The notes under the pieces are model-generated. The model saw only the letters and a program-made list of their open reading frames with translations. It made no database searches and had not been told where the DNA came from. Positions 44,758-52,688 of a stretch of DNA of 64,000 nucleotides are shown here, piece by piece (position 1 is the first letter of the stretch; each line of letters starts with the position of its first letter). Origin of the DNA: Clostridiales bacterium (GTDB lineage: Bacteria; Bacillota; Clostridia; Saccharofermentanales; Saccharofermentanaceae); assembly GCA_017451265.1 (NCBI GenBank), contig JAFSPU010000009.1, positions 40,009-104,008 on the forward strand. The letters run 5' to 3'. The translations under genes and the position numbers were made by a program.

Positions 44758-45329
44758 TGGGACAGATCACTGTTACTAAGACACCAATTGAAGGACTCTA
44801 TATCATCGAACCTGCGGTTCACGGTGATGAGAGAGGATATTTCATCGAGACTTATAACCAGAGGGATATGGCTGAGGCCGGACTGAACCAGGTATTCGTA
44901 CAGGATAATCAGTCCATGTCCACCAAGGGCGTTCTCCGCGGCCTTCACTATCAGAAGGAGCATCCTCAGGCTAAGCTCGTCAGAGCTATCAAGGGTGAGG
45001 TCTTCGACGTAGCTGTAGACCTTCGTAAGGACAGCCCCACTTACGGACAGTGGTACGGTATCGTCCTTTCAGAACAGAATAAGAAGCAGTTCCTTATCTC
45101 CGAGGGATTCGCACACGGATTCCTCGTGTTAAGTGACACCGCAGAGTTCTGCTATAAGGTAACCGATTTCTGGCATCAGGGTGATGAAGGCGGACTTCGC
45201 TGGAATGATCCCGACATCGGAATCGAGTGGCCAGATGTTGTCGGAGACAAGTTCTCGGACGGTACGCCTCTTAATATTAATGACCGTGACAGAAATTTCC
45301 CCGGACTAAAGGAAGCGTTTCAGTTTTGA
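44757..45329 (+). CDS. rmlC: dTDP-4-dehydrorhamnose 3,5-epimerase
   Basis: 190 aa cupin. Motifs: HGDERGYFIETYNQ, VLRGLHYQ (catalytic His region), EGFAHGFLVLSD and the TDFWHQGDEGGLRWNDP segment. It epimerises C3 and C5 of the 4-keto sugar before RmlD reduction. The gene order rmlA-B-D-C is one of the common arrangements. TTAAGGAGG (44746-44754) serves as RBS. Confidence 0.97.
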   Translation: MGQITVTKTPIEGLYIIEPAVHGDERGYFIETYNQRDMAEAGLNQVFVQDNQSMSTKGVLRGLHYQKEHPQAKLVRAIKGEVFDVAVDLRKDSPTYGQWYGIVLSEQNKKQFLISEGFAHGFLVLSDTAEFCYKVTDFWHQGDEGGLRWNDPDIGIEWPDVVGDKFSDGTPLNINDRDRNFPGLKEAFQF

Positions 45330-45338
45330 TTTATTGAC

Positions 45339-46391
45339 ATGATCCCGATAGTAATCCCCTCGTATGAGCCGGATGAAAGATTCCCGGCAATCCTCGAAGA
45401 TCTCAAGCAGGCAGGCATGGGCCCTGTAGTTGTTGTTGACGACGGCAGCGGGGATGAATACCAGGATTTCTTTGTTAAGGCGGATGAACTTGTAAAGCCG
45501 TTAGGCGGGGTTGTCCTTCATCACGAAGCTAATAAGGGTAAGGGAAGAGCTCTTAAAACGGCATTCTCTTATATTCTCGAGAATATGCCGGATGCGGTGG
45601 GGTGTATCACTGCAGATTCTGACGGACAGCATACCGTGGAATGCATTACAAAGTGCATGAAAGCGCTCGAAGAACGCCCGGATAATCTTATCCTCGGTGT
45701 AAGGGATTTCTCAGGAGAGGATGTTCCGTTTAAGTCCAGATTCGGAAACAATCTTACGATTAAGATCTGCAGTTTCCTGTGCGGGGTAAAGGTAACTGAC
45801 ACTCAGACAGGTCTTCGCGGTATACCCCGCACATTTATGAAAGATCTTCTCGACGTGGAAGGTGAGCGGTTCGAGTTTGAAACGAGGATGCTCATAGCGA
45901 CCAAAGACAAGTATCCGATCTATGAAGTACCGATACTTACCATCTATGACTCCAAGGAGAATCATCAGACTCATTTTAACCCGATCAAGGATTCGATCAG
46001 GATCTATAAGATCTTCGGTGCAGTGTTCCTTAAGTATCTGTTCTCATCCCTGTCATCTTTTCTTCTCGACATCGGATTATTTCAGCTGTTCTGCTTTTTC
46101 TTTGCAGGTCTTCCGGGATATATCTTCATGTCCACGGCGAGCGCCAGGATTCTGTCAGCTGCATATAACTATTTGATCAATTACAAGGTCGTTTTTAAGA
46201 GTGAGAAGAGTCATGTATCTTCTCTTCCTAAATATGCTTTGCTTGCATTCATTCAGATGGGTCTGTCTGCAATCTTGGTTCACGCGTTTGTAACTCTGCT
46301 CCCCGGTGCTCCGGAGTTCCTTTATAAGATGCCCGTCGATGTATGTCTGTTCATTTTGAGTTTCTACGTGCAGAGGCGATTCGTTTACTGA
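45339..46391 (+). CDS. GT2-GtrA fusion: polyprenyl-phosphate glycosyltransferase with GtrA-like flippase domain
   Basis: 350 aa. The N-terminal GT2 domain (about 1-215; VIPSYEPDERFPAIL, VVVDDGSGDEY, GCITADSDGQH) resembles dolichyl-phosphate sugar synthases. It is fused to four GtrA-like membrane helices (about 230-350; KYLFSSLSSFLLDIGLFQLF, SARILSAAYNYLINYKVVF). The pair would make and flip undecaprenyl-phosphate-sugar as a donor for outer-face GT-C enzymes. These are often two separate genes. Its stop codon overlaps the next start. Confidence 0.88.
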   Translation: MIPIVIPSYEPDERFPAILEDLKQAGMGPVVVVDDGSGDEYQDFFVKADELVKPLGGVVLHHEANKGKGRALKTAFSYILENMPDAVGCITADSDGQHTVECITKCMKALEERPDNLILGVRDFSGEDVPFKSRFGNNLTIKICSFLCGVKVTDTQTGLRGIPRTFMKDLLDVEGERFEFETRMLIATKDKYPIYEVPILTIYDSKENHQTHFNPIKDSIRIYKIFGAVFLKYLFSSLSSFLLDIGLFQLFCFFFAGLPGYIFMSTASARILSAAYNYLINYKVVFKSEKSHVSSLPKYALLAFIQMGLSAILVHAFVTLLPGAPEFLYKMPVDVCLFILSFYVQRRFVY

Positions 46392-46894
46392 TGGGTAAGA
46401 AGGATAAAAGAATCTGGGCATACATTGCAGCTGCAGCACTCATCGTTCTTATTACGGTGTTCTCTGTTAAGTGGCCTGACAGAAACAGACTGCTGGGCTC
46501 TGAGTACATAGGACATATCTACAACTACGATACATTCAAGCTTTTGAGCTGTGACATTATCGACGGTAATCCCCGCGTCAGTTTTAATCCGAGTAACCGT
46601 TTTATCGATGAGTTCACTTTTACTTATGAAGAACAGTCCGGCGCTTATCTTATCAGCAAGAAAATGCAGGGACAGGATATGTATCTGTGCATCACTTCCG
46701 AGCCGGAACTGTCATTAACTTCATCTTCCGATGACTACGGCTGCCGATGGAATGTGATAAAGATTGGTAACACCATGTACTACATGATAGTCAACGAAGA
46801 CTGTGAGTGTGCCATCGCGCTGGCAAACTCGCTCGATGCCGTTCTCGTTCCCTATGATGAGAATGACACTTCCGCTTATGTGAGGTTTCAATGA
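46391..46894 (+). CDS. Membrane-anchored protein with ricin-like repeat
   Basis: 167 aa. One N-terminal helix (IWAYIAAAALIVLITVF, about 8-25) then an extracytoplasmic domain of about 125 aa. The second half (SGAYLI, RWNVIKIGNTMYYMIVN, AYVRF) aligns by eye with residues of roughly 255-345 of the next protein, suggesting a shared ricin/beta-trefoil-type fold. Function unknown; a carbohydrate-binding role is inferred. ATG overlaps the previous stop (TGATG); upstream in-frame starts inside the GtrA domain are rejected. Confidence 0.65.
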   Translation: MGKKDKRIWAYIAAAALIVLITVFSVKWPDRNRLLGSEYIGHIYNYDTFKLLSCDIIDGNPRVSFNPSNRFIDEFTFTYEEQSGAYLISKKMQGQDMYLCITSEPELSLTSSSDDYGCRWNVIKIGNTMYYMIVNEDCECAIALANSLDAVLVPYDENDTSAYVRFQ

Positions 46895-48555
46895 GTACCG
46901 CAGGTATAAAAGAGAAGTTTACTGAAGTTCCCGGGTACCTTTTTGCACCCTCGCTGATATTCATGCTGACGGCTTTCTTCGCGCAGCAGACCCCGGTTTT
47001 TGATGCGCTCCCGTCCGAGTTCGGAGCCATTGCGCGGCTTGTTGCTGCCGCCGTAGGTGTCCTCGGCATTATCATCGCGCCCAGAAAAGATACCGTGAAC
47101 CTTACTGTTGTCTGTGCGGTATTGACTGCTGTCGGCATCGCTGTAATGTACGAAAGCGGCATCACTTATGTTTTCGACATAGCCCTCATGGTGCTTCTGT
47201 TCTCTCAGGCTGACGTCAAGGACATTGCAGTTACGGTGTTCTCGTTCTTCGCATGTGTCACGGGTGCTACCGCAATTTGCGCTTACAAGGGATACATCAA
47301 GAGCTTCACGCTCTACGGAAGGTATACGTTCGGCTTCAGAAATCTCGCAGGGCTGTATCTGTCGGCTGCCGCCATCATTATCTGCCTCGTGCTCATGATA
47401 GTGGTATGGGTAAGGGAGAAAGAGACGCTGAAACTGATAATAAGATTCGCTTTCAGTGCAGTGCTATCGGCTGCTCTGGTAGTAATGTGTCTTAAGGCGC
47501 TGAATCTCGCAGCTGCTGTTGAACCCGGAACATATCCTATTTACTTCGGCGATACGGACTATGCTCTCGAGGTGAGGATGAAGGGGTTCGAGGACTACCA
47601 GATCGGCTTCGGCGAAGACGAGGCGACTCCTTTTGTGATCACTCCTGACGGAGATAATTATCTCATCACTATGGATTCTTACGGTGTGACCAAGACCTTG
47701 TGCGTTATTGATGAGAGAGTATTCGCAGGTAATTATGATCAGTCCGAGAGCGCTCATGAATGGAATATAAGAGCTATCGCAGGAACGCCTTACTGTCTGA
47801 TCAGCAATGTTGAGACCGGTCTTTATCTGTCGATGAATGACGATGGTCAGCCGGCACTCGTAACTGAACCTTCGGACGAGTCGGTGTATATGCGTATAGG
47901 TTTAGAGAATATCGAATATTATACGGACCGTACTCTCGAGGGTCTGCAGACAAATGATATGAGATTGGCTGAAATTACTGTTACGCCGAATGCGAAATAT
48001 ACGGGAGCCGCTGTAACTCCGGATGAGATCACGGTTGTTATGAACGGTAAGGAGCTTGTTGAGGGCAGGGACTACACGGTCAGCTGCTGGAACAATCTGA
48101 TACCGGGTACAGCCTGGGCTGATATAAGAGGTGTCGGTGATTATACAGGCGTACAGGGTGTATCTTTTGACCTTATATACGGAGATGACAGATGCGATGA
48201 TCCGTTCTACAGGGATACGGCTGACTATATCGTAAGGATGTACAGGATGGGTTATTACAGACTGCCGTCCTTTGAAGATGTTCAGGGAAATCTTCGGAAC
48301 CTTATCGGGTCCAACCAGACTCCCGATTCGGTTATCTGGGACATATACAGGTACGGCGGACTTAACGGAAGCAATGCGCAGTTCATGGAGGCTGTTTACA
48401 GGCTTGTGCTGTTAAGAAACGGAAGCCGAGGTGAACTGGATGCCTGGATTGCCGAACTGGACCGCGGTGCGAACCGAGGGGATATCATCGACTCCATAAC
48501 CGAGTCCCCGGATTATCAGAATATTTGGCACAATTTCGGAATAGGTTTCAGGTAA
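46891..48555 (+). CDS. Chimeric membrane-surface protein: polymerase-like membrane part, ricin-like, YDG-type repeat and DUF4214-like domain
   Basis: 554 aa. About six membrane helices (about 10-205) include RYTFGFRNLAGLYLSAA, reminiscent of the Wzy/ligase GFxNxxG segment. Next comes a ricin-like domain (about 215-345). A beta-sandwich repeat follows (AKYTGAAVTPDEITVVMNG, VEGRDYTVSCWNN, about 365-430), of the type repeated in Firmicute surface proteins. The C-terminal block (about 440-554; AVYRLVLLRNGSRGELDAW, NRGDIIDSITESPDY) matches DUF4214. Overlaps the previous gene by 4 nt. Role unknown, possibly binding exported polymer. Confidence 0.65.
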   Translation: MSTAGIKEKFTEVPGYLFAPSLIFMLTAFFAQQTPVFDALPSEFGAIARLVAAAVGVLGIIIAPRKDTVNLTVVCAVLTAVGIAVMYESGITYVFDIALMVLLFSQADVKDIAVTVFSFFACVTGATAICAYKGYIKSFTLYGRYTFGFRNLAGLYLSAAAIIICLVLMIVVWVREKETLKLIIRFAFSAVLSAALVVMCLKALNLAAAVEPGTYPIYFGDTDYALEVRMKGFEDYQIGFGEDEATPFVITPDGDNYLITMDSYGVTKTLCVIDERVFAGNYDQSESAHEWNIRAIAGTPYCLISNVETGLYLSMNDDGQPALVTEPSDESVYMRIGLENIEYYTDRTLEGLQTNDMRLAEITVTPNAKYTGAAVTPDEITVVMNGKELVEGRDYTVSCWNNLIPGTAWADIRGVGDYTGVQGVSFDLIYGDDRCDDPFYRDTADYIVRMYRMGYYRLPSFEDVQGNLRNLIGSNQTPDSVIWDIYRYGGLNGSNAQFMEAVYRLVLLRNGSRGELDAWIAELDRGANRGDIIDSITESPDYQNIWHNFGIGFR

Positions 48556-48596
48556 ATATATGACGCATATACATATATGAGGATATGATTTGTCTG

Positions 48597-48605
48597 TGAT
48601 ATAAT
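48597..48605 (+). promoter_or_regulatory. Extended -10 promoter before the YidC-fusion cluster
   Basis: TGATATAAT in a 75-nt AT-rich gap. The start at 48631 is 25 nt downstream, after AAAGGAGA (48616-48623). The -35 region is weak. Confidence 0.5.
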
Positions 48606-48630
48606 TGTGCGTTTGAAAGGAGATTAAAAG

Positions 48631-49878
48631 GTGATGCTGTATATAGATCCGGGCACCGGAAGTATGCTGTTCTCAATACTGATAGGTATTATCGGTGTTG
48701 TTGTGTTTTTCTTAAGAACAGCTCTAATTAAGATCAAGTTCGTGCTCTCCGGCGGTAAGAAAGCCAAGATTGATAAGAATAAGCTCCCGATAGTTATCTT
48801 CTCCGATCACAAGCGCTACTGGAATGTGTTCAAGCCTATTTGTGATGAGATGGAGAAAAGGGGACAGAAGATCTGGTATTACACGGCATCTCCCGATGAT
48901 CCTGCTTTGGAATACGGCAAGGATAAGGAGTATGTTACATGTGAGTTTATCGGCGAGGGCAACAAGGCCTTTTCCAGACTCAATATCCTTAATGCCTATA
49001 TTGTATTGTCTACGACTCCCGGACTTAATGTTTATCAGTGGAAGCGTTCAAAGACCGTAAACCATTATTCACATATACTTCACGCTCCCGGAAACATCTC
49101 AATCTACAGGATGTTCGGAACGGATTATTACGATTCCCTGCTCCTGTCTGGTGAGCCTCAGGTTAAGCAGGCAAGAGAACTCGAGAAGTTAAGAAATCTT
49201 CCCGAGAAGGAAATCAAGATCGTAGGTATGACATATCTCGATGAAATGAAAAAGCGCCTGGAATCCTATAAGAGCACTTCCGATAAGAAGGACGGTATAA
49301 CAGTTCTTCTGGCTCCTTCCTGGGGTCCTTCCGGCCTTCTTACAAGATACGGCGCAGACCTTCTCGATGAGCTTGTTAAGACCGGATATCATATCGTTGT
49401 AAGACCTCATCCGCAGTCCTTTTCTTCAGAAGCTGCCATGTTGGAGAAGCTTATGGAGAAGTTCCCCGAGAATGAAAACTTCGAATGGAACAGGGACAAT
49501 GATAACTTCGATGTGCTGAGCAGGGCAGACATAATGATCTCTGACTTCTCAGGCGTAATCTTCGATTATCTGCTCGTATTCGATAAGCCGATAATGTATG
49601 CCAATGCAGGATTCTCCAAGGATCCTTACGATGCATGGTGGCTTGATGAGACTCCCTGGACATTCGAGATGCTGCCCAGACTGGGTAAGGAGATAACTGA
49701 TGACTATAAGGGATCTCTCAAGTCTATGATCGATGAATGTATTAACGATCCGTCTTACGGTTCCGCCAGAGCGGAAGCTAAGACCAAGGGCTGGATGAAT
49801 GCCGGAAATGCCACTAAGGATACTTGTGATTTCCTTATTAATAAACTTAATGAATTGAGCGAAGAGGAGAACGCATGA
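48631..49878 (+). CDS. TagF/TagB-like CDP-glycerol glycerophosphotransferase family protein
   Basis: 415 aa. An N-terminal hairpin with the motif YIDPGTGSMLF (5-15) and one membrane helix anchors it. The body has TagB/F-type motifs: HILHAPGNISIYRMFGTDYYD, VRPHPQS and DVLSRADIMISDFSGVIFDYLL. This family transfers glycerol-phosphate or ribitol-phosphate from CDP donors, but many homologues act on other glycans. GTG 48631 or ATG 48634 are both possible after AAAGGAGA. Its stop overlaps the first YidC fusion by 4 nt (ATGA). Confidence 0.8.
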   Translation: MMLYIDPGTGSMLFSILIGIIGVVVFFLRTALIKIKFVLSGGKKAKIDKNKLPIVIFSDHKRYWNVFKPICDEMEKRGQKIWYYTASPDDPALEYGKDKEYVTCEFIGEGNKAFSRLNILNAYIVLSTTPGLNVYQWKRSKTVNHYSHILHAPGNISIYRMFGTDYYDSLLLSGEPQVKQARELEKLRNLPEKEIKIVGMTYLDEMKKRLESYKSTSDKKDGITVLLAPSWGPSGLLTRYGADLLDELVKTGYHIVVRPHPQSFSSEAAMLEKLMEKFPENENFEWNRDNDNFDVLSRADIMISDFSGVIFDYLLVFDKPIMYANAGFSKDPYDAWWLDETPWTFEMLPRLGKEITDDYKGSLKSMIDECINDPSYGSARAEAKTKGWMNAGNATKDTCDFLINKLNELSEEENA

Positions 49879-52688
49879 TCCCTTCTTTGATGACAATCCT
49901 GTTTGACCTGTTTATCACTCCTCTCGAATTGTTCTTCGAGGTAGTGTTCTCTATTGCCAACAGGATAGTCGGCAATCCGGGATTTGCCATTATCATATTA
50001 AGTCTCGCGGTCAACTTCCTCGTACTGCCTCTGTATAAGAGAGCTGATGAAGTTCAGAAGGAAGAAAGAGATCTCGAGGCATCGCTTCAGGCGGGTATAG
50101 ATCACATCAAGAAGACCTTCAAGGGTGACGAGCGCATGATGATGCTTAACACATACTATGCTCAGAATAACTATTCACCGCTTTATGTACTGAAGGGATC
50201 AGTATCACTTCTTCTTCAGATACCGTTCTTCATGGCGGCATACAGATTCCTGTCAGGACTGAAGCTTCTGCGCGGTGTTTCCTTCGGTCCCATCCATGAT
50301 CTCGGAGCTCCCGATCAGATGATAGTTTTGGCCGGCATTGGCATAAATGTGCTTCCAATCATCATGACACTGATCAACTTCATATCCGGTTATCTTTATA
50401 CCAAGGGCATGCCTCTGAAGACCAAGATCCAGCTTTACGGCATGGCTCTGATCTTCCTCGTGCTTTTGTATAATTCTCCTTCAGGTCTTGCGTTCTACTG
50501 GACGCTCAATAATGTGTTCTCCATGCTCAAGAACATCTTCTACCGATTCAAGCGTCCGGGTTTCGTGCGTGCATGTGTGGCTGCATTCAGCGGCGGATTC
50601 CTGATGCTTTATACCAACACGTTCTACGATGCTCCTTATCACGCAAGACAGTTAAGACTTACTGTATTTGGAGCGGCTCTGATCGTTCCTTTCATCGTCG
50701 TTATTCTGAAGGGAAGACAGCCCTCGTACATAGCAAAACTCATAAAGAAGGTAAGATATTCGAAGCACAACAAGGCGCTCTTTGTCTTAAGCGGAATGTT
50801 CCTGTCCGTCTTCCTTGGACTTCTTATTCCATCTTCTGTTATCAAGACTTCTCCTGCTGAATTCATCGATATCGTAAGCTACAGAAGTCCTAATTATTAT
50901 GTTATCAATGCAATGCTTCTGGCTGCAGGTGTATTCCTTGTCTGGGGAGGTATCTTCTTCTCTTTGGCAAGGCCGCACACCAGATCCATCATCAGCTTGC
51001 TTTACTGGTGTGCCTGCCCCGCAAGTGCGGTTACATATCTGTTCTTTGGAACAAAGCTCGGCAATCTTTCCACAGATCTTATATACGATGAGGCGTTCAC
51101 ATTTACTGCCAGACAGCAGATCACTAATGCGCTTGCAATTATCTGCGTCGTTGCTGCGGCAGTGCTTCTCGCAGTTGTATTCAAGAGGGCCTCGGAAGTA
51201 ATAGCATTCGCACTTATGGCAGCGGCTCTTACCATGAGTATAATAAATATGAATAAGATCGAGACCGCCTTCAGCGGCGTTTCCATGGGAAGCACTAGCG
51301 ACATTGCCAGCATCCCGCTTACGACAGAAGGACAGAATGTTATCGTTATAATGCTCGACCGTGCTCCGGGCTATCTTGTTCCTGTCATCTTCGATGAGAT
51401 CCCCGAGCTTCAGCAGCAGTTCGACGGCTTTACTTACTACCCCAACACGCTCTCATTCGGTTCCCACACAAAGTTTGCGGCGCCGGCTCTTTTCGGCGGA
51501 TACGAGTACACCCCCGAGGCTATCTGCAGTAACACGGAGCAGACACTCCTCGAAAAGCATGACGAGGCGCTTTCTGTGCTGCCGGTGCTCTTCAGGGACA
51601 ATGGTTATGAGGTTACCGTGTGTGATCCCCCTTTTGCAGGCTACACATGGACACCGGACCTCAGTGTTTTCTCAGGGGACCTTTACGAGGGTATCAACGC
51701 CTACATAACAAAGGGCAGATTCGTCGATATTAACGCTGACTTCTCGGCTCAGCAGAGCGCTTTGTGGGAGAGAAACTTCTTCTGCTACAGCCTGTTCAAG
51801 ACATGCCCTCTGTTCCTGCAAAGAAGCGTCTATAACCAGGGCAATTACAACCAGGCAGATGCAGGATTCTCAGCAACAGTCGAGGATGAGGAAGAGTTTA
51901 CAACACCGCAGACGGTTATCAATCCGTCCGAGTCAGTTGGTGTATCCCAGGTGTTCATGAATGCATATACGGTTCTTACTAATCTGGATCTCATTACGGA
52001 TGTAAGTGACAATGAGCAGAATACATTTATGTATATTAATAATGTAACTCCTCATAATACGATGATGCTCCAGGAGCCTGAGTATGCCCCTGCGCAGATT
52101 GTTGACAACACGGCTTATGATGAGGAGCACGCTGACAGATTCTCGGGATATGTAGGCGGTTATGACTTCCAGATGAATACATCTGCCGCGATGGCACATT
52201 ATCAGTGCAATGCAGCTTCTTATATTCAGCTTGGTATATATTTCGATTACTTAAGGCAGATGGGTGTCTGGGACAATACCAGGATCATAATCGTATCTGA
52301 CCATGGTCCGACTACCGATATGTTCGGCGGTGATACGATAGTACGTGATGTAAATATGGAGAGCTTTAACTGTCTTCTTATGGTTAAGGACTTCGGCGCG
52401 ACAGGCTTTAACATCTGCGAAGACTTCATGACCAATGCCGATGTGCCTTACCTTGCCACTGCAGGCGTGATCGAGAATCCCGTTAATCCGTTTACTGGAA
52501 ATCCTCTTACCATGGACGGCAAGACTGATTATCCTATGCTCATCTACGATTCAGAAGACTGGAACGTAGGTGGTGCGGATACTATCGCTGGAGCAGATGC
52601 TTACGCATTCTCCGAGGGTGACTGGTATGCCTTCAACGGAACGAGAATATTTAACAGAGATTCATGGGAGTTTGACGGAACAAGATGA
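49875..52688 (+). CDS. YidC-like/alkaline-phosphatase-superfamily fusion, copy 1
   Basis: 937 aa. Residues of roughly 1-225 form a YidC/Oxa1-like five-helix core: GFAIIILSLAVNFLVLPLY, a charged hairpin with FKGDERMMML, SLLLQIPFFMAAYRFL and NSPSGLAFYWTLNNVFSMLK. The groove arginine position is Asn47. About seven more helices follow (235-480). The extracytoplasmic domain (485-937) has LtaS/sulfatase-like candidate ligands Asp495 (IMLDRAPG), Thr532 (SHTKFAAP), Asp809-His810 (VSDHG) and His727. I infer a phospho-substituent transferase. GAGGAG (49864-49869) is a good RBS. Confidence 0.8.
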   Translation: MIPSLMTILFDLFITPLELFFEVVFSIANRIVGNPGFAIIILSLAVNFLVLPLYKRADEVQKEERDLEASLQAGIDHIKKTFKGDERMMMLNTYYAQNNYSPLYVLKGSVSLLLQIPFFMAAYRFLSGLKLLRGVSFGPIHDLGAPDQMIVLAGIGINVLPIIMTLINFISGYLYTKGMPLKTKIQLYGMALIFLVLLYNSPSGLAFYWTLNNVFSMLKNIFYRFKRPGFVRACVAAFSGGFLMLYTNTFYDAPYHARQLRLTVFGAALIVPFIVVILKGRQPSYIAKLIKKVRYSKHNKALFVLSGMFLSVFLGLLIPSSVIKTSPAEFIDIVSYRSPNYYVINAMLLAAGVFLVWGGIFFSLARPHTRSIISLLYWCACPASAVTYLFFGTKLGNLSTDLIYDEAFTFTARQQITNALAIICVVAAAVLLAVVFKRASEVIAFALMAAALTMSIINMNKIETAFSGVSMGSTSDIASIPLTTEGQNVIVIMLDRAPGYLVPVIFDEIPELQQQFDGFTYYPNTLSFGSHTKFAAPALFGGYEYTPEAICSNTEQTLLEKHDEALSVLPVLFRDNGYEVTVCDPPFAGYTWTPDLSVFSGDLYEGINAYITKGRFVDINADFSAQQSALWERNFFCYSLFKTCPLFLQRSVYNQGNYNQADAGFSATVEDEEEFTTPQTVINPSESVGVSQVFMNAYTVLTNLDLITDVSDNEQNTFMYINNVTPHNTMMLQEPEYAPAQIVDNTAYDEEHADRFSGYVGGYDFQMNTSAAMAHYQCNAASYIQLGIYFDYLRQMGVWDNTRIIIVSDHGPTTDMFGGDTIVRDVNMESFNCLLMVKDFGATGFNICEDFMTNADVPYLATAGVIENPVNPFTGNPLTMDGKTDYPMLIYDSEDWNVGGADTIAGADAYAFSEGDWYAFNGTRIFNRDSWEFDGTR

